This document shows, piece after piece, positions 23,239-33,721 of a DNA stretch of 64,000 nt (its first letter is position 1; each line of letters begins with the position of its first letter). The position numbers were made by a program, and so were the translations under genes. The notes beneath the pieces were generated by a model. The model was not told the origin of the DNA, searched no databases, and worked only from the letters and a program-made list of their open reading frames with translations. Origin of the DNA: Terfezia claveryi (lineage: Eukaryota; Ascomycota; Pezizomycetes; Pezizales; Pezizaceae); contig WHUX01000015.1 of assembly GCA_015179025.1 (NCBI GenBank), positions 372,001 through 436,000 on the forward strand. The letters run 5' to 3'.

Positions 23239-24120
23239 GTGGCCTTGCGTTGGGAGAAAGGTGGATGTGGATGTAGATTGGGTCTGTGTGCTTTACTTAC
23301 CTTGGAATTGTTTGTAGAAAATTTGGGGTTTATTATTTTGTTTGGGCTGGTCCCATATAACGTGATGACATGATCTCTGAGTGCTTGGATGGAGTTTTCT
23401 GTTGGGAAGGATATCTCATGGGGACTACTCCTGGGGAAGGGCGAATTTAGTTCAAAATGGAAAGCTACTAGCCTCGTAACCGTCTGTTGTTTCTCTGGGG
23501 GGGAGTTACTTGGCGTGTCACGTGTACTTAAAATAATTCCGTGGAATTAGTAAGGGTTGACATGTGGTCCCACTCAACCTACCATATTACCCTGAACTCA
23601 TTGCCATCGCTAACCAACTAGTTACTTTAATCTTCCCAAAAAAAATGCAATCCGATTAGATAGAGAAGAATATGTAGGGCACGAGACTAATGTAGTCTTA
23701 GTCTGGTTCTACGAGGGTCTGATCGAGACTAGTCTGGTTGGCACCAGCCCCTCGGTAGAGGAAGTCTGGTTGGCACAAGCCCCCCGCCAAACGGGGCCGC
23801 AGGAGGGTCGTACTTAACTCAGACACCAAAATTTATTACCCTCGGTTCAGAAAAAAACCATGGAAATGCCACATTAACTGCCATGGCCAAGCAATACTAA
23901 AAACCTATGCAATTAAAATAAAAAAAGATCATCAGTATCATTTATACATTAAAAATAATCAACCACTCATCAAAGGGGATGAGCTCCTTGCTGCGTTACA
24001 TTGCATAACCTATTCGCTACGCTTATCCTCATCGTCGAAGACCATGGCCCACCCATCTCCTCGGAGTACCTCCTTTCCCATAACCGAGTCTTCTCCGGCA
24101 TGATATGCACTCAGCATCAG
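23239..24120. other. Convergent intergenic region with composite repeat
   Basis: No gene seen. Contains the composite repeat at 23699-23790 and AT-rich sequence around 23850-23960. Confidence 0.5.
23699..23790. repeat. Composite of three TAGTCTGGTT-type units
   Basis: Three copies lie in the same direction: TAGTCTGGTT at 23699, TAGTCTGGTTGGCACC at 23730 and AAGTCTGGTTGGCACAAGCC at 23762. Between the first two lies CTACGAGGGTCTGATCGAGA, shared with the hairpin at 18.15 kb. This looks like insertion of members into one another. Confidence 0.7.
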
Positions 24121-25401
24121 TCACCTCCTCTGTATCACCCCCCCTTTCTTATTCTTCATCCAAGCCTGCACAAACTCCACCTTTTCCTTCACTCCCAGGT
24201 TCAACCTCTTCACCCTTCCAATCCTCGCTAGAGCTTCTCCGCCCTTCACACAAAGCGTACTCTGAGGCTTCTCCTTCTCCTCCCCACCCACGCCACCAGC
24301 CCTCCTCTTCAACTCCGGCCCACTCCCACTACCATACCCATTCTCGTCCACCTCCTCCCCATACCCTTCATCCTCTATCCCATCATATGTCGGCTTCTCC
24401 CCCCCTCCTGGCTGATTGTAAATCTCTCCCGCAATCCTCACCCTAACGCAATGCGTCCCTCCACTCAACAACCTCCACACAAACTTTCCCGCCGTCGACC
24501 ACCCAGGAACAGGAGTAGTCACGTCCGCTGGGGTATACCTGATGCTAATGGGGAAAATAGGTGTATCTTCGGGGGTACTATCGAGGGACGGTGAGAAACG
24601 GAGGATACCGCGGCCGTTTGTGGGGGTGCATTCGGGGAAGAGGGCGATGCTGCGGTTGGGGTTCTCGGCGAGAAGGCGAGGGAGGGTGATGAGTTTAGTG
24701 CCTGGGGGAGGTTGGCTGAGTGGGGGGGAAAGGGAGCGGATGATGGCTGGGAGGAGGGACAGGCGCTCGATTTCGCGGGTGTTGGGATAGGATGTGGTGA
24801 AAATGGGGTCGAAGCTAAGGTTGCGTAGGGTGTTAGTGACTGTATGATAGTAGAATATGAAGAGTGTTGTGAATGGGGAGCGTACACAGCGGCAAGGTAG
24901 AGTATGTCGATTGGAGATGTAAAGCTCGAGACGATGACTGTTCCTGCACGAGGGAGCTTCTTCGACTGTTTAGAGAGCGAACTGTGTCATTGAAAAATTA
25001 GCCCGTGCTGGTGCGAGTGCTGGATTGAGGGGATGCTTACCCTTTCTTCACTCCTTCCACCTGCAAATCCACCCACCACACCCCACTAACCAACAAAATC
25101 ATCCACAAGCATGCCTTTCTCACCAGACTCCCTATCGGCAGCCATTGAAGAACGCCAAAGTACGCAATAAAGAGGAACAGGAAGAATGGGAGCCGTAGAC
25201 ACAATAGTGTAATCGAAAGTGGGAGCTGTGCAAATGTGCGCGGGGAGGATATTTCGAGGAATGGTGCAATTTGCGTTCCTGGATGATGTCAGATAAAAAA
25301 AGTAAATTTGGATCTCTTGTAGGGGAGGACCTCAGGTGCAGCCATTAGGGGGAACGGCGTGGCAACATACCTCGATCTCGGTATTGGGAAAACTTCTCCA
25401 T
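24121..25401 (-). CDS. LOA1/VPS66-like lysophospholipid acyltransferase
   Basis: Yeast LOA1 is a lysophosphatidic acid acyltransferase of the ER and lipid droplets; the same role is inferred. Exon 1 (to 25401) encodes MEKFSQYRDR; exon 2 (about 25269-25042) encodes GTQIAPFLEISSPR and two hydrophobic segments; exon 3 gives KKLPRAGTVIVSSFTSPIDI and LYLAAV. An intron at about 24891-24820 joins it to FDPIFTTSYPNTREIE. The acyl-acceptor motif FPECTPTNGRGILRFSP and FPISIRYTPADVTTPVPG match the fungal family. As in LOA1, the classical HX4D block is replaced by SSFTSPID. An acidic Gly-rich insert (about 24390-24310) precedes the basic C-terminal helix VKEKVEFVQAW. The stop complement is at 24121-24123. 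It is divergent from tafazzin, another acyltransferase. Confidence 0.88.
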
Positions 25402-26145
25402 TGCTGTGCTGATGGAGCCCAAGCTGCGAATATGCTTGATGGATGTAAGGGCACGGGGGGCCACGGGGGGGAGGCCCTCTCGGGGCTATATGTAAGGGGT
25501 AGGGGTGCTGGCCTATCGATAATATCTCGATATCTCTGCCGTGGGCCGGCCTCAGGTGACAGGTTATGTTGGCCCAGCGAATTCAGCAGAAATTAGGAAG
25601 GGAGATGCCGGCATGCGCAATTTATTGGTGCTTGATGTTTGAGAAGGGTGTGGTCAGTCAACTGAGGGAGCGAAATGAAGTGTGTTCTGTTCGCATCTCT
25701 GGCCCAGCCCGGACAGCTTCTACTACAGCTTGATTCATCCGTCTAGCAAGCTGGCAGGATATCGGGGCCGAAACACGACCACATACAACGCATATAGGGC
25801 ATCTACATTCTGTGGGTACGGTCCATTTGCCCTTGATACTTCGATATCTCGATACAGCTCGGTCTGCTTCTTTTTTGTGTCATTGCTGCGCCCACGTGAT
25901 CTTCAAAAGGGCATCCTGCTTGAATACCCAATAAAGCTACGGAGGGTAAACCTCCCAAGAATACGCTTTTTCATGGCTTGATTGATCTCAGGTGGAACCC
26001 CTTATTGCTGTATATCATGGACACTGCCCCCGTTGGCAGAACTTCACCCTTTGCTGGAGGAATCCTGCCAAGATCAGAAACGAATGTGGTGTTGCTCACA
26101 CAGAACCTGCTAACGAGTACCTCTCGCCCCTCCGGAAAATACAAC
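25402..26145. promoter_or_regulatory. Divergent region between the two acyltransferase genes
   Basis: About 740 bp separates the starts of the LOA1-like and tafazzin genes. No other gene recognised; regulatory role is inferred from position only. Confidence 0.45.
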
Positions 26146-27416
26146 ATGAACCCCTCGCCGCTATGGAATGGGGCGTCAACCGCAACACTAGCTACAGTGG
26201 GCATCCTATGCCGGATGTTTCTTCTCGGTATGCAGAGAAAATTCGAGGTTGAGGGGTTGGAACAATTCTTACAGTTTATGGAGGAAAGGAAAGCGAAGTC
26301 TAATATGGGAGGCTTGGTGACTGGTGAATATATATTTTTCTGATGTTGGTTTTGGAGCTCTTCTTTGAAATATCCTATTCGATGTTTACATGAAAATTGA
26401 TTTCATTTATGTTGGGTTTTTCAATTGATACCTTGTGAATTTGTGGCGACCTGTGATCCACAGACGCGGGAGAATTGATGCTGATTCGCACGACGTGTGG
26501 CAGTTTCGAATCATACAAGTGTGTAAGTGCATTTTGATACCATATTGTAAGAAAATGAACGCAGAAGGCTGAGTCCCCGACCACAGTATGGATGATCCCT
26601 TGATGTGGGGCGCCCTTCCCATCCGTCATTTGTTCAGCCCAGTATCCGTGCGATGGGGCCTCGGTTCACACGACATCTGCTTCACATCTCGGTACTTCCA
26701 TTACCCCCCTCCAGGCTGCCAAATTTTACGTTATCTAACTTTGAAACTCCAGAGCCCGGTCCCTGCTGTTCTCCCTGGGGCAAGTTCTCCCCACTCACCG
26801 CCTGCGCAAATCTCCCACGGGCCTGGGTGGGCTCTTCCAACCTGCCCTCGATGAGTCCGTCCGCCTTCTCTCTCATCTGACTCAACCTCAATGGGTTCAT
26901 ATCTTCCCTGAAGGCCGCGTCCACCAACACCCAACCTACCAGATGCGGTATTTCAAATGGGGCGTCTCTCGGTGTATTCTCGAGCCACCTACTGCACCTA
27001 CCGTAATCCCAATTTTTGTCGAAGGTTTTTCAGATATAATGCATGAATCACGTGAGTTTCCCCGGTTTCTACCCCGTGTAGGGAAGAATATCAAGGTGGC
27101 ATTCGGCAAACCTGTGGATGCGGCAAGGTGGGAAGATGTTCGAGGGGAATGGGAGAAGTTATGTGAGGTGCATGGATTTGGGAGGGATAGGGTGGGCGAT
27201 AGCCAAATCATGCCCCAGGAAATGAAAACGGGAGAGGACGCAGTGAGGCTGAGAATTGAGACAGCCGCGAGGGTACGGGAGGAGGTGGTCAAGTTGAGAA
27301 GGGAATTAGGGTGGCCGGAGGAAGAGCCGATGGCGGAATTTATGGAGATGTACAAAGAGGCCGGTATGACGAAGGACGGCAGGACGGCAGAGGGGGCATG
27401 GGAGAAGGATATATAG
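26146..27416 (+). CDS. TAZ1: Tafazzin, cardiolipin-remodelling transacylase
   Basis: Mitochondrial phospholipid-lysophospholipid transacylase that remodels cardiolipin. I choose the ATG at 26146 (MNPSPLWNGASTATL), with A at -3; an in-frame ATG upstream at 26017 adds a stretch without family resemblance. Exon 1 ends at 26323. A 19-nt microexon (26504-26522) then supplies VSNHTSV, and exon 3 (26587-26691) continues MDDPLMWGALPIRHLF, recreating the catalytic NHX4D motif. Intron 26692-26752 leads to SLLFSLGQVLPTHRLR, then WVHIFPEGRVHQHP, MRYFKWGVSRCILEPP and HESREFPRFLPRVGKNIKVAF, all tafazzin blocks. Hydrophobic residues near the N-terminus fit the membrane-associated segment. The stop is at 27414-27416. 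Without the microexon the active site would be missing. Confidence 0.92.
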
Positions 27417-28257
27417 TGGGTGGTCCTGTCAGGTCGAGTGGGATCTGTTGGTCACGTGCGGCATTATTCGTGATTTTGATTATAGGTTCGAATTGCGCAA
27501 TTGGCGTAATACGTATTAGAAATATATAGAGGCATCTAGATGTAGCTTTATAGCATACTGTTTGAAACTGACATATATATATATATTATTTCCCATCGTT
27601 GCATCAAATCAAAAAAGCTACTGGTACCCAAATTTGCCGGGATGTTTGTCTCGAGTTGGTGTGTTCCAGGCACATCCAGCTCAGCTTAAACCTTTTCCAA
27701 CCCCCTGACCGGCCTGCTGGCCTACCAGTCTCGTAAATGCTGTGTCCGCAGTATTGGCTGGCCGCTGGGTGAAGAACGTCTAGAAGAAATCTAGCAATTG
27801 GCCCATGTGCATCGGAGGATCCTGTCCTACCGCTCTCTAAATTTCCTCTGCAGTCTGCCGTGAGCGCGACATTGGAGAACGAGCTCAGTTCAGTCTGGCC
27901 TTTTCTCTCACCCTTCTAAGTCTATTACCTAGTCCACCGCTCTCTTCTCTTCGATCATTTTTCTTTTTTTTTGTTGGAGGGAACATTCGATTGTACAGAT
28001 TCAGGGAGTTGTTCGGCAGCCCCTTATACGAGACTGGTGAAAAGGGATATCGTTACCACGAAGCTCCTCACGCCTCTCGCTCGTCCAGCACTGGACAAGA
28101 AGAACCTGGGACGTTCTGCTCAAGCTTTTGATAAATCGATAAGGGGACCCGAAACCGCCAGTTGATTGTCACGAGCTTACGACCTTCCCTAAGTACCGTA
28201 TCGACTGTTTTCCAGAGTGCAATTTGGGCGGAGCGTGCTCGCCTCATATCCGGCACC
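27417..28257. other. Intergenic region upstream of the mannosyltransferase gene
   Basis: No gene seen. Includes a short (TA)n run near 27572-27586 and a CT-rich stretch at about 27896-27970 that may belong to the downstream promoter. Confidence 0.5.
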
Positions 28258-29593
28258 ATGCCTCGTCTAGTAAATACGTAAGTTAACTCCCCAGCACCCA
28301 GCTCTAGGGTATTGTGGGCACAAAGTCACCGAATCTTGTAGGATATTCAACTAACAATCCTTACACTCACAGCTGCGTTCTCGCTGCCATAGTAATCTTC
28401 CTCTTGATTACATTCACCGCATTCCTTCGATCTCCCAACGCTCCAGCGCCACACCCGGGCGACGACTCCCTTGAAGGCGCCTTCGATCAAATTCCCGCCA
28501 AAAACCAACCACCAGTATCCATCGTCCACGATCCTCCCGTTGAAGAACTTGCCTCCACGAAACAGCAACCGAAAAAGCAAAATCCCCCCATAAATAAAGA
28601 GTCGAAGAAGGAGGAACAAAAGCAACCACAAAAGCCGAAACTCGTATTCCCCGAGCAGCAGAAGACATTCGATGTCCCAGCTGGTATCGTTTATGACAAA
28701 GCGGGCCCCAAACCAGAACAAGTTGTCTTGCTGGCGGCGAGTGATGGCAAGGGACACAATGGTGGAATTCCCAATCTGCTAGAGTATGCGAAGCAGAATA
28801 GGGAGGAGTATGCGAGGTTGCACGGCTACCAATTTAACTTTATCGATATCACCCGCTATGATTTGAATGGAGCTCACCCTGTACTTCCCCCCCAATCTCA
28901 CGACAGCTTTGTCCCTACTTAGACTTGGTCTTTCTACTAACGGACTTCCTATCACAGGTCTGGGCCAAACTCCCCGCCATCGTGGACAGCTTCAACGACT
29001 TCCCCGAAGCCCAATGGGTCTGGTGGCTCGACCTCGACGCAATTATCATGTCTCCCCAAATCAACCTCAACAGCCACCTTCTTAGCTATAGCGCTATGCA
29101 CTCTCGCCTCGAAAAGAGTGCTCCAATCATTGGCGGCGGCGGGCACAAGACGAGCCTCTTCACCGCCAAGGAATACGATGTCTCCCAAATCGACATCATC
29201 ATCTCTCAAGACCACAACGGCCTCAACGCCGGCTCTTTCTTCATTCGTCGATCTGTTTTCTCAAAGTGGTTGATGGATCTATGGAGTGACCCACAATTCA
29301 TCAACTCCAAGTGGGAGGGTAAAGAGCAGGATGCATTGTTGAATATGGTGATTAACCACAAGAGCGTGAGGGACCATGTTGGATATGTTAATCAGAGAGT
29401 GATTAATGCATATCCGGTTGGTGGCAGTAATATGGGGTGGTATACGGGGGATTTGGTGGTGCATTTTGCGGGATGTTGGGTCGAGCATAAATGTGCAGCG
29501 CGGTTTGAGGATTTTTGGAATAGGAGGAAGACGGCGGAGCAGGTGAGGAAGGAGAGCAAGGGGACGGAGAAGTTGAAGGGGAGGAGGAGATAA
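28258..29593 (+). CDS. GT34 glycosyltransferase (MNN10/MNN11 type alpha-1,6-mannosyltransferase)
   Basis: Predicted Golgi type II membrane enzyme extending N-glycan mannan backbones; GMA12-type galactosyltransferases are in the same family. Exons: 28258-28277, 28373-28880 and 28958-29593. After the splice the N-terminus is MPRLVNTCVLAAIVIFLLIT, a short cytoplasmic tail and membrane anchor. A Pro/Lys-rich stem (about 28440-28670) follows. The catalytic domain begins VVLLAASDGKGHNGGIPNLL and includes REEYARLHGYQFNFID, the metal-binding DxD in WVWWLDLDAIIM, DHNGLNAGSFFIRRS, EQDALLNMV and GDLVVHFAGCWVE. Length (about 388 aa) fits MNN10-like proteins. Which of the mannan polymerase subunits it matches cannot be decided by eye. 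Confidence 0.92.
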
Positions 29594-29867
29594 TTGAAGT
29601 GAGGTGCTTGATGGTTGTGCTGAGGAGTTTTAGACCCGCGGATGGCAAAAATTCGAGTGTTTAAAGTATATATACATATCCAATTTTGTTTATTTTATTC
29701 TAATAGAGTGGGGATGTGAAGGGCATGTGCACAAGTCCGTCTGTGCATGTTCATGCCGTCATTCTTGTGTTTATGTTTTTGTTAGGTCTAGCTAGGTGTA
29801 CGTGGTTAGGGTTGGGTAATGGATAATGTCGGTTGTCATGAGTAATCTGAACCCTTTAATTGAGCAG
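29594..29867. other. Intergenic stretch before the copia insertion
   Basis: About 270 bp; no feature recognised. Confidence 0.4.
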
Positions 29868-29872
29868 GTATT

Positions 29873-30032
29873 TGAAAGGACATAAACAACACTACCTAGC
29901 CAGGAACTACTGTATTAGATAGTTTGGATGAAGCTAGTCTAGTGGGTCTGTAAGGTTAAAACCTTCAGACCCGACCATTCCCGAGCATGATCATGACGAG
30001 AATACATCAGATCTTCCAGCAGTATTCTTCTA
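29873..30032 (+). repeat. 5' LTR of the copia element
   Basis: 160 bp, starting TGAAAGGACATAAACAACAC and ending CAGTATTCTTCTA. Matches 41913-42072 except T versus C near 29950. Confidence 0.95.
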
Positions 30033-30051
30033 GGTTATGATCCGGTGACGC
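30033..30051 (+). other. Candidate primer-binding site of the copia element
   Basis: GGTTATGATCCGGTGACGC begins directly at the LTR end. Its complement contains AUCAUAA, a 7-nt loop with a CAU anticodon, after CCGG. This suggests priming by a 5' half of a methionine tRNA, as known for Drosophila copia, rather than by the 3' CCA end. Confidence 0.5.
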
Positions 30052-30103
30052 TTGATCTTCATATCTACATCTTCATTTTTTTCCAGACCACTTCACTGCA
30101 AGA

Positions 30104-30669
30104 TGCCTAACTCAAATGGAGTTGATGTTACGAAAATCATCAAACTCAATGGAACAAACTACCAGGATTGGGCTGATGATATGCGTTCTTTGCTCATTTT
30201 AAGGGATCTCTGGGACACCATGCATGACGATATCCCACCTATAGTTCAAGTTCAAGAGAGAGTCATATGGAATAAACGACAACAGCATGCTCATTCTTTG
30301 ATTCATTTATCCTGTGAACGTGACCAAGCTCGTTTATGTGCTAATGCGAGAACAGGTATTCAGGCATGGGAAATCCTTTCAGCGAGATATGCCTCGAATG
30401 ACGTCACAAATGTTATGAGACTAGAAGAGGCATTCGGACAAGCATGAAAGTCTAGGCAACAAACTATGGAGCAGTGGATAGGTCAAGTATCTGTACTAGC
30501 TACTCAACTAATCAGTGTAGGTGTAGAAGTACCGGACAACAGGATAGCCCATAGAATTTTGAACGGTCTGGGAGAAGAGTTTATGAACCTAAAACACTCG
30601 TTACGTGCAAGAAGCGGACTATTAACTGTTGATGTGGTATCTCAACAACTATTGGCAGCAGAAAACGAC
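30104..30669 (+). pseudogene. Copia gag, N-terminal part, interrupted
   Basis: Gag-like (UBN2 type) frame beginning MPNSNGVDVTKIIKLNGTNY, with the typical LNGTNYQDWADDMRSLL and WEILSARYAS motifs. A TGA near 30445 breaks it; it resumes MEQWIGQVSVLATQLISVG and DNRIAHRILNGLGEEF. The gypsy insertion at 30675 then cuts it after AAENDY. The part beyond the insertion begins at 37065. The internal TGA is consistent with CGA-to-TGA transition, but the ancestral codon is not known. Confidence 0.9.
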
Positions 30670-30674
30670 TACAA

Positions 30675-31234
30675 TGTAACGAGGGCTCTGGGGGACAAGG
30701 CGACCAAGGGGTACGCCGGGGAAGTGGCAAGGGGCAATCGCACACGTAGGAGCGCTACGTGTGTGATCGGGGGAAAGGCTAGGGTAAGACACACGTAGGA
30801 ACGCTACGTGTGTGACTAGGGGAAGACTGAGACGGGGGCAAGGGCAAGAGGCAAGAGGCAAGAGGCAAGAGGCAAGAGGCAAGAGACACGAGACACGCGG
30901 AGGCAGTTGCCGCGTGTGTCAAGGGAGGCAGCTGTACTGCAGAGTTGTTTGTTCGAGACAAGGATGTGCACAAGGGAGGTGCACAAGCGCTGGGGGAAGC
31001 AAGGTCCTGTATTGGGTATACAAGACGTTGGATGGGGATCCAACGAGAGGGCGGAGAGAGCAAGCTATATATACAGGATTCCTTCCTGGCTGGCCAAGGC
31101 CACCAGAAGGAATAAGGTTCCCGAGACCCCTTATCTCGGGAACAGAGATAACAACGATATCAATCAACAATAACGAGAGTCGGACGGAATCCCGTCTGAC
31201 TCTCAAACCCGGCTAGGAAAGGACGGTTGTGACA
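30675..31234 (-). repeat. 3' LTR of the gypsy element (left copy)
   Basis: 560 bp. Contains a tandem run of the 7-mer GGCAAGA at about 30844-30885. A polypurine tract (AAAGGGGGGATAG on the minus strand, 31235-31247) abuts it inside the element, as expected next to a 3' LTR. Confidence 0.95.
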
Positions 31235-31428
31235 CTATCCCCCCTTTAGGCTCGGAGCCCCAGCGACGAAAGACAAGGCGAAAGGCAAGACAAAAACAAA
31301 CAAACAAAACAGGCGACTAAAACCAATAACCCGTAACACAACTCCAACGCCGGAAGTACGTACCAACAATAATCCCAACAACAACGACAATAACAACACT
31401 AATAACCAATTCCAGGACGACAAGAACA

Positions 31429-31770
31429 TCATTGGGCGGGGCGAGGCTTCCGGGGGTAACGCTGGTGGAACAGGGTGACCAAGTCCTGTGCGTTTTCCAG
31501 GTCCTCCGCTGGTTGCCAGGTCGTCTCCTCATCTCCCAGCCATTTGACCTTATATTGCAGGTGCCCATACCTTCTTCGGGAGTCCAGCACTTCCTCTACC
31601 TCCCATTCCTCCTCACCTTCGATAACCACGGGGGGAGGTGGAGGGTGTTTCTGGCTGGGGAGAGGGTCGCTAGCGGCAGGCTCGATCTCGGAGACATGGA
31701 CGACTGGATGTCGTTTGATGTCTTTGGGGAACCTCAGGCGGTAGGCATGAGTGCCTACAGCGGCCAACAC
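31429..31770 (-). CDS. Chromodomain region at the end of gypsy pol
   Basis: C-terminal part of the polyprotein. HAYRLRFPKDIKRHPVVHVS is the usual post-integrase segment. EEEWEVEEVLDSRRRYGHLQ followed by YKVKWLGDEETTWQPAEDL is a chromodomain with its aromatic residues in place. Chromodomains of this group steer integration to histone-marked heterochromatin. The C-terminal helix NAQDLVTLFHQRYP is present. The annotated start is simply the first ATG in an open frame that belongs to the polyprotein. Confidence 0.9.
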   Translation of the reverse strand: MLAAVGTHAYRLRFPKDIKRHPVVHVSEIEPAASDPLPSQKHPPPPPVVIEGEEEWEVEEVLDSRRRYGHLQYKVKWLGDEETTWQPAEDLENAQDLVTLFHQRYPRKPRPAQ

Positions 31771-31819
31771 CTCAAATGGACCCAGGAACTTGTGGTCGAG
31801 CTTGCGGGAGGGCCGTTCT

Positions 31820-32819
31820 GTTCAGAAGTGCCGGCTGGAGAGCCATACCTTGTCGCCTGGCTGATATCTAGGGGCTGGCAACCGTGAGCCGTTGGCATAT
31901 TCGGCTTGCCTGGCTTGCGCATACCTCAGCTCTGCCTTCAGGGTTGAGTGGAGCTCAGCGATTCCGGCTGCGAATTCCTTGGCTGGGGGTTGGGCTTTCT
32001 GCAGGGAGCTAGGGTGTTCACGAATCGGGGGTGCCAACCGTAATTGGCCAGGAAAGGAGAGGTTTTGGAGGATTCCGAGAACTGGTTGTTCGCGGCGAAT
32101 TCGCAGGTGGCCAGCAGCGAAACCCAGTTATCCTGCTGGTAGTTGACAAAGGCCCGCAGATATTGCTCCATAATGGCGTTCATCCTCTCTGATTGGCCGT
32201 CCGTCTGGGGGTGATATGCCGTTGACAGCCGCACTTTGATCCCCAGAAGTTCGCAGAAGGCTTGCCAGAATTCTGAGGTAAACTGGGGGCCACGGTCGGA
32301 TACGATCGATTCAGGGAGGCCATGGTATCGGAATACATTATTGAGGTAGAGATTGGCTAACTCTGGGGCAGAGCAGGTATTCCGGCAAGGTATAACGTGC
32401 CTCATTTTTGTCAACCGATCTACCACCATCAAGATGGTGTTGAATCCCGAGTCTTCTGGCAATCCCGTCACGAAATCCATGGTCAGATGCAACCACGGCC
32501 GATCCGGGATATCCAGGGGCTTCAGAGTGCCATATGGGGCGTGGCAGACAGGCTTAGCACGCTTGCAAACATGGCAGTTCCGTACGTACCGCTCCACTTC
32601 CTTCCACTGGTCAATCCATGTGTATTCCCTAGCCAGAAGCTCTAACGTTTTGGCCACTCCAGGGTGACCTGCAACCAGGCTGTCATGGTGTTCCTTGATC
32701 AATCGAAGGCGCAGCTCTCCTTCCGGCACATACAGCCGTTCGAGGTGGTAGAGGAGGCCTTCCTGGATGGTACACTCGGCTAGGGAGATCTTGGGGTGGC
32801 GGTGCTGGCCAGAATCCAC
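31820..32819 (-). CDS. Gypsy integrase
   Basis: Part of Pol. The zinc-binding segment reads IKEHHDSLVAGHPGVAKTLE and ends NCHVCKRAKP, giving HHCC ligands. The catalytic core has the three acidic residues in LTMDFVTGLP, VSDRGPQFTS and DGQSERMN. The frame is open through WVSLLATCEFAANNQ to about 31938, then a frame change near 32010 moves to the frame reading AGIAELHSTLKAELRYAQ and PGDKVWLSSRHF. It inserts DNA copies of the element into the genome. Confidence 0.92.
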
Positions 32820-32879
32820 TGCGGTGATAATTTCCTTGGCTAGGGGTCGTCCTCATATGCCTGTCTCACTAGTTGTCGG

Positions 32880-33006
32880 AGGTCAGCCTCAGCTTCCGCA
32901 TCAGCCTTCAGCTTCCTCAGCTTCAGCTTCCGCAGCTCAGCCTCAGCTTCAGCTTCCGCATCAGCTCAGCTTCAGCTTCCACATCAGCCTCAGCCTCAGC
33001 TTCCAA
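32880..33006. repeat. CAGCTT/CAGCCT minisatellite inside gypsy pol
   Basis: Irregular tandem repeats of CAGCTTC, CAGCCT and CCGCATCAGC-type units over about 125 bp between RNase H and integrase. In the coding direction parts read as Glu-Ala repeats, but the frame is broken. Confidence 0.8.
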
Positions 33007-33721
33007 GGGTATTGGCCGCCAGGTCGAGATTTTCAGGTTTCAGTACCACCTGATTCTGGTACTTCAGCCTTTCATCCCCCCCTTTAGGGAGATCTCCTGA
33101 TCTCCTGGTCAGTGCGTCTGGTTTCCCACCAGCCTTTCCAGGCCGATACTTGATCTTGAAGTTGAATCGAGATAAGAACTCCGACCATCTAGCCTGCCGT
33201 CGGTTCAGCAGCTTAGTGGTGGTGAAGTACTCAAGATTCTTATGATCGGATAGCACCTCAATGATCCCCTTGGCTGACTCCAGGTGTGGCCTCCACTCCT
33301 CGAATGCTCGCACAATGGCCATTAACTCCTTATCATAGATTTCATAATTACACTCCGCCGGAGAGTGCTTTTTTGAGAAGTATGCCACTGGGTGGAGGAT
33401 GCCGTTCACATACTGGGACAGGATTCCGGCGGACACATAGTCGGAGGCATCTGTTTCTACGATACACTCGCTGTCGGGGTCGAAGTGGGCCAGGATGGGG
33501 CTGAGCAGAAGGCTTCCTTGAGTTTCTCGAAGGCAGATTGGGCTTCCAGACCCCACTGGAAGCGTTGGCCCTTTTCCATGCCCTTGGTCTTGGTTAATGC
33601 TGTCAGTGGTGCCACATCTTCGAATATCCCAGAATGAACCGGCGATAGAAGTTAGCAAAACCCAGGAAGGCCTGTACATCCTTGAGGTTGGCTGGAGTTT
33701 CCCACTCCTGGATCGCAGCAA
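32996..33721 (-). CDS. Gypsy RNase H region and end of reverse transcriptase
   Basis: [20 protein letters not shown], with the first catalytic Asp of RNase H, is followed by [35 protein letters not shown] and [15 protein letters not shown]. The linker to integrase ends at the minisatellite. The first about 45 residues of this frame are out of the reverse transcriptase frame, so a shift lies near 33590-33640. Confidence 0.9.
   Translation of the reverse strand: MLRSRSGKLQPTSRMYRPSWVLLTSIAGSFWDIRRCGTTDSINQDQGHGKGPTLPVGSGSPICLRETQGSLLLSPILAHFDPDSECIVETDASDYVSAGILSQYVNGILHPVAYFSKKHSPAECNYEIYDKELMAIVRAFEEWRPHLESAKGIIEVLSDHKNLEYFTTTKLLNRRQARWSEFLSRFNFKIKYRPGKAGGKPDALTRRSGDLPKGGDERLKYQNQVVLKPENLDLAANTLGS

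Noticed and set aside
24105..24887. Long proline/serine-rich frames over the LOA1-like gene, including a minus-strand frame starting MYAPHSQHSS
   Set aside because: These are other frames of the acyltransferase exon; only the frame with FPECTPTNGRG is conserved.
27480..27495. GGTTCGAATTGC as a possible tRNA B box
   Set aside because: The expected trailing CC and a matching A box and acceptor stem are missing.
30649..31216. Several open frames within the gypsy LTRs, repeated at 36.6-37.0 kb
   Set aside because: Identical frames occur in both LTRs, arise from the heptamer array, and lack coding features.
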